Source: Paragordius varius (Eukaryota > Nematomorpha). From it: a stretch of DNA of 64,000 nucleotides. The notes under the pieces were generated by a model, which searched no databases, had not been told where the DNA came from, and was given only the letters and a program-made list of their open reading frames with translations. This document shows positions 45,601 to 60,190 of the stretch, piece by piece; within the stretch, counting starts at the first letter, position 1; every line of letters begins with the position of its first letter. The DNA is taken from contig OZ176056.1 in NCBI GenBank assembly GCA_964247055.1, positions 9,362,001 through 9,426,000 on the forward strand. The letters are read 5' to 3'. The position numbers were made by a program, and so were the translations under genes.

Positions 45601-48600
45601 TTCACCTTTGAACAATTCAAATTCACCCCCCTGAACAATTCAAATTTACCCTAAAAAAGATTATGTGTTTTTTAAAATTAAAAATTACCTATATTTTTTT
45701 ATATTCTTACAAAAATCAAATTTTGTTTAAAATTAATATAATACTGAAAAAATAATAAACTATCCCATAAAGATATATTTCATATTAATGATGAGTTATA
45801 TTAGCCAAAAAACGCATAATTTATTTTTAGAGGAATTTGAATTGTTCATGGGTGAATTTAATTGTAAATGGTATATTATAGGTTTTCATAAAAAAAACAA
45901 CCATATTTTTTCCAACCTTATTTTTCCAATATGTATATTATAAATAAGAATCCCGAAATATATAATTGAGTGTGCAATCACCCAAATTAATGAGTTTAAA
46001 AAACATCAAGAATCGAAAAATATAGGAATCTTTCGATAAAAATATTTGTCTTTTAGTTTTTATTTCTTAACTAATATTAATGGTTTTTAAATAATATATA
46101 AACCATTGGACATCCAAGTCCTTTTAGATTCCAAATGTTGATTTTAATTTCTTTTGATTCCATGTAATATTAATTATCACGTATAATTAATTCATTTCCC
46201 CATCATTTTTAACCTATTCTCTTTAATTAACCTAAACTTTTAAAGTATGCCAACTTTTTTTCATTCAAAAACTGTATTTATTACTTTTTCAATAATATTT
46301 TAATTATTATTATTTAATATTATGGTTTTAATTACATAAGGGTTTTCAGTTATCTAATTTTATTTAAATTATTGACGAATTGGAGAAAATTAGTTCAAAA
46401 CAAAAAAAAATTTTTCAAAATGAAAAATGTTATTAGAAAAAAAATAAATAGAAAATAGATAATTATAGTATACTTAACAAAAATAAAAAACCAACTTGAA
46501 ATGTTTAAGAATAACCTTGAAGTGTTATAAGGGACACTCTTAAAAGCAAATGGTTATTTATTAAATTAAAGAAAAACTTGAATTTTTAGTCATTAAAGTT
46601 TGACGAGAAAATAAATTTGGTGTTCGATTGATAGTTGGACGGGAGCTCAAAGAATTATACATTTCTTCACTGCTTAAAACATCATGATATTCAACTTTAT
46701 TGTTTAAGTTAGGATTTGTGCTTTGTGTTTCAAACACTTTATCGGTTTTATCATTAAAATGGGCAGTTTTTTGCAAAGTTATTGGGGGTTCCGTTTCCAC
46801 CAAGTATTGTTGTGGATTATTGTAAAACTTAGACTTATGTTTGTTATCATAGGAAGAAAAAGGTAATTCTAAATCCGCGAAAGCTATAAAGAGCAAAGGG
46901 GCCGCTTTTATAAGTTGATATTGTTGATAATTATCGCAGTCTACTAAATTGCGTTTGTGAGATTGGTTGATAATGGGTTCAGACCCATCATCATTTTTAT
47001 TTCCATTTACAGAATGATTCAAGGAATTTTCCGCCGAAAACGAATGATTTCCAATGAGACCGGCTGGATCGAGTATTTGTTTGAGAGCTATTTGCAACGT
47101 GGCATATTGAGCCAATCTTTCATCACTGTTGAATGTTAAACTTTTCGTTCGATGATTCGTTTTTTCACTCAAGTCAAACAAGTATCGATTACACAGCAGG
47201 AGTTCAGGAGCTAAATCATAATCGGAGGGCGGAATACACTTGGTGGGGTAAGTAAAAGGAACTCTCTCCCCACCACTCGAGTAAGCTTTTAACAAGGCTC
47301 GTAAGTTGGCGTATTGCAAAGGTTTTTGCTGTTGTTGAGATGGTAAAATGTTATCAGTATCAAGCTTTTCACCTAGAAATGTCCAATAGGAATTAGATTG
47401 TGGCGGTATTTGTAATAATGCTTTTATCATTTTGTTTTGGGGCAAGGAAGGATTGTTGAAATCTGATTCGTTTGTTTTGATAACAGATGTTGCATTTTCC
47501 GTGCTGTTTAAGAGTTGAATGGGTTCCTCATCAAAATTTTCTAAACCATATAACATAAAATATACACACCATTTACACCTAAAATTTAACCTAAATATAA
47601 ATTACGTGTTTTGGTGGGTTAATATACCATTTGCACTTCAAGAGTGTCCTTAAACAATTCAAGTTGGTCCTTGAACAATTCAAGTTGGTCCTTGAACAGT
47701 TTAAGTTGATCCTTGAACAATTCAAGTTGGTCCTTGAACAGTTCAAGTTGGTCCTTAAAATTTATAAATTTTGATTTAACCATAATTTTTGCATTTATTT
47801 TTTTATTTAATTATTTATTAACATAATTTTCTTTATTATATATTTATTCATTTAAAAATAAATTTTTTTATTGAAAAACCACTTTTTTGTTTAAAACTAT
47901 TTTTTTTTTCAATTGAACAAAATTATTGACTTTTAAATTTTTTTAATGAATTAATTACCCAGAAAACTTATATATTTTTTCATTTCGTGTTAAAATCTTA
48001 TAAATATCTAAATTTATTTTAAGAAATTAATAAAGATATACGGTTTTCAAAGATTAAGAGTTGATATCGATCTAAAATTTATGTTAAATAATAGAAAATA
48101 GGTTAAAAACAATAAAATAGACGAATTATTTTCGATTTGATTGATAAAAGTTAAAAACAAAACAAAAAAGTTAAAGGACCAACTTGAATTGTTCAAGGAC
48201 CAACTTGAACTGTTCAAGTATATATTATTTTTGTATTATAGTAAAATTTTAAACGTTAAAATTAAAAATCAAAGCAAATTTTTTTAAAAAAATAACCACA
48301 TTTTTTTAAACCTTAATTTTTTGCCTAAAAACATTTTTCTACAGGGGTAAGAATATAATAATTTTGTGCGTTACCAATTTACATCTCATTTATCTTTACA
48401 TGGCAATTTAAAACAATGAGAGTTACATTGATAAAAATCATTTCCATATATATCGTATTCAAAAATGGTTTAAGTTTTATTTTTTGAAAAAAGAGATTTT
48501 TTGATAATTTGCGCATAACAAGGATGCAACGTACATTCGATGCAGAAAAATTACTATCAATTGTATTAAACATTTAGTGCCATTTTAACTATTAATCTTG

Positions 48601-51437
48601 GCTTTTGGGCAGAAAAAAAACTCTCTAAATCTAAAAACTCAGTTGATAAATCTTATAGTAAAAATAAGCACAGTAAAAATTAAAATTATACGGAAAAACG
48701 ATAAAATATAAGGACAATTTTTTTTGAATAGACAACCAACCATACTTTTTTTAGCTTCATTTTTGTAAATATAACTCATTATTTCAAATTTCATATTATA
48801 GAATTAATATCTATAATGGTGACACAATAAATTACATATTAATTGTAAATAATTTATATGAGAAAAATTAAGGTTTAAAAAAAGTATGGTAGTTGTCATT
48901 TAGAAAAAAATATTTGTGTTGTTTTTTAACGTTTTGTCTGTATAGTTTAATTTCAATTTTTACTGTAAAAAATAAAATCAATCGTGACTTTTATTTGGAT
49001 CCTACTTTGTGTAAGATCTAACTCACTGGAAAAATCCTTGATGTTGGAAAAATTTAGTGGTACACGTAAAAGGGACCGAAGAAAGATAAAGTAAATAAAA
49101 GTCAATATTCTAATCTACAAGAAACGTATGCAATTTTGGCAGAATTTAACCTTAAAAAACTAAAAAGATAGCAACCTATGGGGGAGAGAAGTTTTATTGA
49201 CAATAGATATTGCAAAAGGTCGACCTCGATTGTAGCAATACATACACATACACACACACATATATATACATACTGTGTGCAAAAAAATTTAACGAAAAAA
49301 TTTTTTTTTCATGAAATAGGTTATGACCAGCGTATTGATTTACCGCAACAATTTTTATTTGTTAACAACCTAGTTTTTGAAATATTGAGAGAATATCGAA
49401 ATTGGGCAAAAAGTGAAAATTAAGGATAATTCAAAAAATAATGATAAAATCTGAAATATTATCCATTTAGGAGATATTTTCAATAGATAAATAGCCTAAA
49501 ATCATATAGTTACGGTTTCTATAAAATTTCAGGTGAAAAGATGGCGTTTTTCTTTTATTACACTTAAAAGACAAAATTAATTTAATGAAACTATATTAAA
49601 ATAATATTTTTTAATTATTTAGTATCTAAATTCACTATTAAAATCTTAACATTCATATTTTATTCAGTAAAATAAACTTCTAGATCAAAATAAAACAAAA
49701 AAAATTGTTTTTTATTTTTGCATTTTTTTGTCATCTGGTTTATGAGTGTAAAAATTTATAGTTTTATTTTGAATTCTCACATCATCAGGAATTATTAAGT
49801 ATATAATCTATGCACAATAGGTTTGAAAATTAGTGGAATATCAACCAACAATCCGTACAAATCCCAATACATATATGAATTTGTCATAAAAGAGACTTGT
49901 TAGAGGAAATTGTAAGGATTGTTGGTTGATATTCCACTACTAAATCCTATTTTGCATAAATTATATACTTAATATTTCCTAATCATGTTAGAATCCAAAA
50001 TAAAACAGTATAAATTTTTTATATACTCATAAATCAGATGACAAAAAAATGCAAAAATAAAAAACAATTTTGGTTTTATTTTGATCTAGAAGTTTATTTT
50101 ACTGAATAAAATATGAATATTTAATAGCTAGTTAAGGTAGTAAATAATTAAAAAAATTATTTTAATACAGTTTCATCAAATTTTTTTGTTTTTTAAGTGT
50201 GATAAAACAAAAACGCTATCTTTTGACCTGAAATTTTATAGAAACCGTAACTATATTATTTTAGGCTATTTATATATTGAGAATATCTCCTAAAATGATA
50301 ATAAACCATAATATTTCAGATTTTATCATTTTTTTTTGAATTATCCTTAATTATCCTTAATTTTCACTTTTTGTCCGATTTCGATTTTCTCTCAATATCT
50401 CAAAAGCTAGGTTTTCAACAAATAAAAATTTTTGCGGCAAATGAATACGCTGGTCATAAGCTATCTCATGAACAAAATTTTTTTTTCGTTAAATCAAAAT
50501 AACCCTCTTTTTTGCACACAGTATATATATTTAAAAAATGTATATATATATAGTTTAATAGAGTTTACCTTGAATGACAAATGTTTGTATCCTGTATTGA
50601 ATATCATGATGTGCGGTTTGATCTTGAAATTTGCCTGAATTAGCTTTGTATCGGGGTTGATCTTAACGTAATGTAATATACAATAAAAATTAAAATTAAA
50701 GGTAAAAACATAAAGAAAATATTTGAAAGAGACCGCTATATTATTAAATTATTTTTTTAAAAATTCATTAGAAATGCAATAAAAATTAAGACGCTGTAGA
50801 TTTGTCGATTAATAATATCATTAAAAATTGGGATATAATATATGTTGGAAAAAGGATTTATTGTTTATCTATGTAATAATTTTAATTTTTACTGTATTTC
50901 AAGACTATAATATGTTATAATTTTGGGTTGCAAACATGGAATATAGATATAATTTTTTAATAATTCAATTATATCATTTAAAATTGTGATAAAAAAAATA
51001 AGATTTTAATATGTATAGATAGCGGTGTTTAATTGGGTTTCTGTATAATTTTTAATGTATAATTTGAATGATATTATTAATTAAACCTCTGTCCTCAATC
51101 AATAGGACATCGAGTAGAAATCGATTGTAAGAATAATCCGATTGCCTCAAAATGTAAGAACCGGTCAGTGTTTTGATTTGACAATTAGTTTGTGCCATGG
51201 CTTGTTGTAACTTTTCACGAAATTTCAACTCAACGAATTCATCACTGTTAAATTTAATCATTCCGTTATTAACAATAATGAAATTGAAATTACACACTAC
51301 AAAGGGAAAACAGTAAAAATGTTAATATAAATATCAATCATACTTTTTGAAAGATTTTTTTTAATCATTATTATGAATTGCAAATCAAAAAATAAAGATG
51401 TAAATTGATAATTTTTGTGGATTTCTTTTGGATAATT

Positions 51438-51476
<39 letters not shown>

Positions 51477-54400
51477 GGTTGGTTGTCTTTTTAAAAAATA
51501 CCTACCTGTCTTTATAATTTTACGAGTATGTTTCTATTTTAACAGTAAATGTCAAAATGATAATTTATATAAATAATTCAAGCGCCATCTAAATAATTAT
51601 TATATAACTTTAGTTTTGAATAATGCAAAAATTCCAAACAAATATGACAAATATAGGTTTTTATAAAAAAATTATATTTCTAAACCTAAATTTTAATAAG
51701 TAATCTAATATATCGTTTTGGGTTTCAAATTAAAGTATTGAGATGTAAATTGGCAATTCGCACAAAATTTATCCTTCAAAATATAAAGGATAAAAAGCTA
51801 AGGATTAAAGTAAAAAATTATACAGAAAAATGCTAAATAAAAGACAACAATATTTTTAAATAAAGCCTCTTTTTGGATGCAAAAAAAGAATAGAGTTTAT
51901 ATTGTTAATATAAACTATTAAATTTTTTCATAATTTTTATTAAGTAATTTATATGACTAAAAAGTATAGTTTTCTTTAAAAAAATATTTGTCATTATATC
52001 TTCATATAATTTTAATTTTTATAAAAGACCACCATATTTTTTAAAAATCATGCTTCTTAATTTATAACCTATCTTTTTGGGTCGCAAAAAACAGGGAATT
52101 GAATGTTTTAATAAACATAAATATATAGTTTAAGATTATAATTAAATAGTTTATGGGGATATCGTCAAGGTAAATTCGTTATTATTGACTTTTTAAAATT
52201 TTTTACTGTAAAAATTATTTTTTACCCAACAGGTCCGTGAGAAGCCAGAGATTTGAGTTTGAGCAAAGTAGGAGAATAAACCAACGTGCAAAGATTGAAT
52301 GAAAATCGTTGACTTAATCGATAATATCCATCTAATAGACTTATAAACGATAACATGGCCAGATTTGTATTGAACGTGACAGTCTACAAATAAAGGGATT
52401 GTTTTGAAAACAACATCAATCAATTAAAAGTAAGTTAGCCATAAAAAAATAGGGGAGCTCTTTACAAAATATCAAAATATAAGTACAGTAATTGATAATA
52501 TACTATGGACAAAACGTAAAAATATAATAAAGACAAATAATTTTTCGAAAAGTGAGCCTTTGAATCTAAATTTTATAATGAAAACTTATTGTTTCAAAGT
52601 ATAAAATAGGAAATAAAGATGTAAATTGAAAAAACAATAATTATGTATTATACGATTGTAATTTAATTATTCGAATAGGATAAATTAAGGTTTGAAAAAG
52701 TATCATTGACTTTATTTTAAAAAAAGAAATTTGTCTTTACATTTATACGTTTTGTCCGTATAATTTCAATTTTTCCTGTATAAATTTTTTGGATAAAATA
52801 TTTACAACAATAAATGGTCGAGATAAATGCCAAAACCAAGCGAAAACGTGAATAAAAATAACGCTTTCGAAATTTGATAATATTTCTTCACCGAGTCATT
52901 AAAAGATTTAAAATATAGAGAGTGTACATAAAATAATCCTAATATATTTATAATAATCTAATGGATAGTGCTTTAAATTTTGGGCCTAAAACAAATATTT
53001 ACACTGGTTGATGATTGCTCCATAAAAAAATTGCAAATTAGCCACATTATGCTAAAAAAATGGTAAAATTTTCAAAAGATATCCTAAAAATATATCATCA
53101 TAAACTACATTTAAAAGCAAAAAATTTATTAATTAAGTTTTAGATCAGGGGTGTCCAACATAAATGGCTTCGCGGGCCGCATTTTATATTATGGACAATA
53201 AAAATAATTTATTAGAAATCAAACGGACTGCAAAATGATAACAATCAATTTTTTTCTAGTTCTTATTGCATTGACTTATATAAAATTTTTTAGAAATATC
53301 AATTTTGCTAAGAATTTGCGTTATTGTCGCAAATTATGAATTTCCGAATTTTAAAATTTTGCACCCCTCAAAATTAGGTTTTTTAAAACATAAACATGCA
53401 AAGATTACGTTGTAACAATAACTAATATAGGTAAGATTATGACATCAAAAAAATTATTATTGATTTTGGGTAAATATTTTAGCAAAATTGCGGATTTTTT
53501 TATATCATGTAATAAACTCTTTTAATTAAATTATGTTTGATTTAATTCAAGTATATATTTTAAACGGAATTTTTACTATAACGAGCCAATCTATTAAATT
53601 CATATTTTAATTGATACCCTTTAAATATGCTTTAAAAATTTGTTAAAAATTAAATTTTGGACAGAGTATGCCTATTTCAAAAAACTTGTTTAATATAATG
53701 AAATAAAAAAATTATTTTTGATTTTGGATAAATATTTTAGCAAAATTGCGGAATTTTTATAGCAGGCAAGAAACTCTTAAATAAATTATGTTTGATTTGA
53801 GTCAAATATATATTTTAAACATAATTTTTACTATAACGAGCCAATCTTTTAAAAAATAATTCATATTATAATTGATACCCTTTAAATATGCTTTAAAAAT
53901 TTGTTAAAATTTAAATTTGGACAAAGTATTATTATTTCAAAAAACTTGTTTAATATCATAATATATTATATTTTGAAAATAGTATCGCGCAATCTCAGCA
54001 TTTTATCAATTATTTTATTGTTTTTGAGGGGTCTAAATTGAAATCAAATTTAATTTAATACAATAATCAAATGTAAATTTTAATATATTAATTAATTTAT
54101 AATTAATCATTTAACTTTGTGCATAAAAAATTTATTCAAAATAAAGTACGCTAATATTGCGATTTTGCAATACGTAGCAATTAGCACAAAAGTGTATTTC
54201 TTATGTTACACATAAAGCTGAAAGCACCATAAGAATTTTGATACATTTATTACAGTAAAAATGGAAATTATACGGACAAAACGTAAAAATATAAAGAAAT
54301 TTTTTTTTAAAAAAAACATCCATACTGTTTAAAACCTAAATTTATCCTATAAATACATTTAAATACAATCATAAAATATATAATTGATTGTTTTACCGAT

Positions 54401-57400
54401 ATACGTTACTTTGCAAATTCAAAATATGAGTTATATGTATAAAAATAAAGTTTTGAAAACTATGGGTGTCTTTTTAAAAAATATATTTGCCTTTATATTT
54501 TTACATTATGTCCGTATAATTTCAATTTTTACTGTAATTTTATTCAGATTGATTGAACATTAGATCGACTGTTTTATAATTTAGTTTTTTTAAAAAAAAT
54601 TACCTAACAAATAATAATTTAAACGTGACAGTTTTTACCAAAGGAATTCCAGTTTTTCTGGATATTTCGGCCACAGTTTCGCTGTGAATGGATATGAAAG
54701 AGAGCTCACATAACGCACAAATCAGAATGCCATTTTTTTCACAGATATTTTTAGTGTCATTACTAAGGACTTTAGAGTTGGTGGGACGCAATATTGATTT
54801 ACTTTGAGAACTGGCCTTCTTGGGATTCAAAACAAAATTTTGCTTCTAAGCGTTAAATATACAGTAAATTTGTAAAAATATAAAAACAAAAGTTTTTTTT
54901 GATTCAAAAGACAACCCCAAACTTTTTGAAACCTTAATGTATCCTATAAAAAAACATTTAATTAAAATCGTAAAATATGATTGTGTTACCATTTTACATT
55001 TATATATTTTACTTTGTAGTTTAAAACAATGAGTTATATAAAAAATCAAGATTGAAAAAGTATGGTTTTAGAAAAAAATATTTGTCATTATATTTTCACG
55101 TTTTGTCCGTATTTAATATAATAAACTTTATATAAAATAGATAAATGTGGAAGGGTTGATATGTGCAAAAAATAGGCCTTAAATTCACGTTTAAATAAAT
55201 TTATTGTATTTGAATACTAAAAATTGCCTATATTTTGGCTTATTTTAAAAAAATGAAATTTCATTCAAAATTGGCATAATAGGTGATTTAATTTGGCCCA
55301 GATAATGTTTTTGGGGTTAATTTGAATTATGGCGGGTGAACTTAAGGTGTAAATGGTATATTTAAAAACATATGGCTGTTTTAGATAAATAGGGGAATAG
55401 AGTTAAAGGTAAAAGTAAAAAAATCTTAAAAAACTCAGCAGGGTTAAAAATAATTTATATACTTACCCGCAAAGATTTTCTTTTAGGTCCAACTCGATGA
55501 TGTCTTCTTAAGCTGGCTCCAGATCTCAAAGCGGATGATAAGGGTTGAAATATTAGGTAATATTCGTATTTAGATTCCTTGCTATTGAGACTACCACTTT
55601 ATCAAAAAATAAATCGTATAAACTTAGAAGCAAATATTTTTCACATAAAAAGACAACCCTACTTTATTAAAACTGGATTTTTTCCAGATAATCTTTTTAA
55701 TAATTACTAATTATATATAATTGGGTGTTATTAGCAAGTTATAATTCTTTTTCTTTTTTCACAACTTAAAATAAGAAATTATATTCAAAAATCAAACGGT
55801 TATTTAAAAAATATAAGTCTTTTAGATATCACATTTTGTCTGTATAATTTTTGATTTTTACTGTGCTATAGGAGGAGTGGGTAAATTTAATCCTATTCGA
55901 CCAGGCACACAGCTGTTTGCAACAGTTCGTTCCATCGTTGATTGGTCAGCAAAGGGTGGTCCCGTGATATCACGTGACATTTGCAAAAGAGCATGCCCAG
56001 AAATTGAGCAATCATATGATTCATTGTTATAGGCCGGGAGTGGCAACAATGTTTCCAAATATTTCATCTAAGGTTGAAATGTAAATTAGAATTAGAAATT
56101 AGATATGTAAATTTACAAGTGTAAAATAAGATAACTTTGAAATCATTTTACTGTCAAATATTTTTGAGCGTCTTTTATAGTATAATCGCCGCTCACGAAA
56201 CTATAAAATGATAGCAATCTAATATATTTTTTACATTACACCTCAAATTCACCCTTGAAAACAATTCAAATTTAGCCTAAAAATAATTTGTGCTTTTGAG
56301 CTAATATAACTTTTTATTAATATTAATTATTTACTATATGACATAGCCTATTATTTTTTTAGTATTATGTTGGTATTTTTCGGTATTTTCATATTTTAAA
56401 AATTGTAAAAAAATAGGCATTTTTTAATATTCGAAAACTCATAATCTATTTAATGGTGGTAAATTTGAAGTGCTCAAGAATGCATTATAGCCTCGTAAAT
56501 GGCAAATCTATATAAAGTTAGTTGTGCGACTCTTATATTGAATTATAAGAAATTACAGTAAAAATTGAAATTATACGGAGGACAAAACGTAAAAATATAA
56601 AGACAAGAATTTTTTTAAAAAAAGGACAACCCCATACTTTTTAAACCTTAAATTTTCGCATATAAATTATATAACTTACAATTTTAAAATATATAACATA
56701 TCGTTTTCATACTCTGCAGTTTAAAACCATTAGTTATAGTTTAAAAAAATCAAGATTGAAAAGGTATGGTTATCTTTTGTTAAAAAAAATATTTGTCTTT
56801 ATATTTTTACGTTTTGTCCATAGTATAATTTTAGTAATTGAAATTTTTTATTGAAATCGAGTTATAGTGTGTCGAAACTTGGCATTGTTTTTTCTTTTGC
56901 TTCAAACAATTATTTAAATAGAGTTAGTTGATAATTGGTTGTATTCAGAATACAAAAAATATCGCCATATAAGGAAAATAAATGGAAAAAAATAAAAACA
57001 GCTGTTTTTTAGTATTTTAGACAGCGCCTTTGTCCCTTATGTTTATATACCATTTTTTCAAGCAAACACAACATTTTTAAGCAAAAAACAATGGAAAAAT
57101 ATTGTGTTTGATTGAAAAAACTATGATTGTTTTGCTTGAAAAATAGATTAACAATAAAAATAGTTGATAACTTCAAGAGGATCGAAAATACAAACGTTTT
57201 TGTTTTTGCTAAATTTTAACATGTTAAAATCCAAAATTTTCGAAAAAAATTTATCATACATATTTAACTATGAGTAAGTATACATTGTTAGAAAGTTATA
57301 AATTATTGCCAAATAGCAATATAAGGCATTATTATTGATTTTTAGTTATTTTTTTCAGCCAATAATAATTCTCTTTGCTGCTGAATATGCTATTTCATGG

Positions 57401-59859
57401 CAATAATTAATAGCTTTCTAGCAATGTATACTTACTCATTAAACCGTATGTTTAAAATTTTTTTATTAAGTTGAAATAAAAGATTTTGATTAAATGGATC
57501 TATGTCTATATTTAATATATAAAGTAACTAAATATTATGGTTTTTATTGTAATATATTTGTATTCAATCATAATAATTTTCCTCATTTAAAACTAGGTTG
57601 GGTATATTAAAAAATATCCTTTATATATTTGAACATTTTTATAAAGATAGAATTTTACCCTATAGTAGGGCGGTCAATTTGTAACACAACAGTAGTGTAT
57701 GGAAAAAAGTAACAAAATAGGGAATAAACAATTCATTCCTTTCTTTTTTTCCATACACTACTGTTGTGTTGCAAATAGTACGCCTTACTATATCTTGAAA
57801 TAAGCAACCATTAAAATGCATACTGTATACAGAAAAAAAATGTAAAAAATAAAAAGTTGTTTTTTTAATTTAAATCATTATTTTGGCATTACTAAAGAGA
57901 AAACATAAATGTAAATTTATCACATTATAATTATAAGTTTCAAAAGAGAAAATAAACATACAATTTACAGTTCAAATTCACCCCAAAAAACAATTATGTG
58001 TTTTCGAACTAATAAATTATTAATATAAAATATAATTTTATGGCTGAGTGTATTTATTTTTTGCAGTATTATTTTAATTTAAAACAAAATGTTATTTTTT
58101 AAAAATATATATAATATAGGTATTTTTTAATTCTAAAAAAAATATAATTTATTTGAGGGTGTAATTAAATTGTTCAAGGATGAATTTTAATTGTAAATGG
58201 TATAGTATATGTAAAAATTATCAGGGTTAAAAAATATTTGTCTTTTAGTTTTTACGTTTTGTCAGGTATAATTTTAATTTTTAGTGGATACTTTAGAAAT
58301 TTCTCCGGATAATCGAAAACAATTATTGATACCCAAACTCCATAAAAAACAAATTCACCCTTGAACACTTCAAATTCACCCTAAAATAATAAACTATGTG
58401 TTTTTCAATATTGTGAAAAAAAACCTATAGTTTTTTATATTTTAAAAATAAAAAAAATTTAAAAAATTAACATTTTACAAAGAAAAAATGATAAACTATG
58501 CCATAAAGATATATTTTATATTAATGATGGCATATATTAGCCCGAAAACAAGTAATTTATTTTCAGGGTGAATTCGAATTGTTCAAGAATCAATTTGAGG
58601 TGTAAATAGTTTAGTATAAATCAGAATGTTAAAATTTAAAATTTTCCGAGCATAATCAAATTAAAATTAAAAACTATTTTTTCGATTAATGAGCTCAATA
58701 TACGCTTGTTTAAGAACAAATTCATGTTTCTTAAGACATTAAACCAAGGTTGATTTATAAACTTTAGAGAAAAAGGTTATATAGATGTCTAAAATATCTT
58801 AAGTAATAATAATAATATATTCTTTTTAATTATTCTATCTATAGCCTTCTTTAGATTTCAATTATCATCATATTTTGAGTTTCGGTAGTTTTTTATTGAG
58901 AAAATTGTCTTTATGTCAAGTTGCTAAGTATCATTTAAAATTAAATGATGACTTCCAAACAGAATATAAGGATTTATTATATCGCCTGAAAAATAGTTGC
59001 ATAACAGGAATTGCAAAAAGACCCTCGAATAATAATCCGTCGAAACTTCAAATAATCGCTTTGAAACAGTAAAAAATGACATTGTATACGTACAAAACGT
59101 ATAAAAAAACTTAAAAATAAATAATTTTTTTTCTTAAAAAACAATCATAGGATTTTTTCTACATAAACCATGTCAAATTATTTAAATTTAAATATAACTT
59201 TACACCTATATCCTATTTTGTAACGTAAAATGATGAGTTATTATTAACAGAATATACATACCATTTACAGTTCAAATTCACCCTGGAACAATTAAAATTC
59301 ACACTCAAATAAAATATGTTTTTTAGGATTAAAAACTACCTATATTTTTACACATTAATGAAAATTTTGTTTTAAATTAAAATAATACTGAAAAAATAAT
59401 AAACTATGCGCCATAAAGATATATTTAATATAAATAATGTGTTATATTAGTTGCCCGTAAACACATAATTTATTTTGTTCAAGGGTGAATTTGAACTGTA
59501 AATGGTGTTATATAATAGAGTTGCCTTTTTAAAAGTTATTACGTTTTGTCCGTATGATGATTTTTATTGGTAAGTTTTTAAATGTAAAATTATATAATGA
59601 GGATTTAAAATTAAAGAAAGCTATACAGAGAATATTTTATGCGAAAATAATAATTTTCCTTATAATTCTTTAAAAATAAAATCTACATTGTTTAAATGTT
59701 GCAAGAAATATGATTTTGATCGTTAACAAGCGCAAATAAATGGCAAAAAAATTAATTGGACATAAGTATATTAATGCATAGGAAATTTTACAATTTTTAA
59801 ATTGTGATTTATATACTATGTAGTGAAGATCATCAGACTGGCATCACAATGATACAGTC

Positions 59860-59897
<38 letters not shown>

Positions 59898-60146
59898 GTT
59901 TATAAAGGGAGAATTTTCTCAAGAGGTAAACATATGATTAGGAATAGTTTTTTGGGGTTTCAATTAAAATAACTGTAATATTTGTAGCCATATAAATTTA
60001 TTGCAATCAGGCTTCTATTATCAATAATTCATTCCTGAATATATGTACTTATGTTTTTTACAAGATTTGTGATATATTATCCGATTACTTAAACTTTGCA
60101 ATTAATTACCATTAGATCTGTGTTGTTTTAAAATAAATTATAATTG

Positions 60147-60190
<44 letters not shown>

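Noticed and set aside
51245-51296. Longer version of JAK exon 6 starting at 51296
   Set aside because: It would need phase 1 from exon 5, which ends in phase 2; the shorter form restores the SHGPVG-DEFVELKF order seen in JAK SH2 domains.
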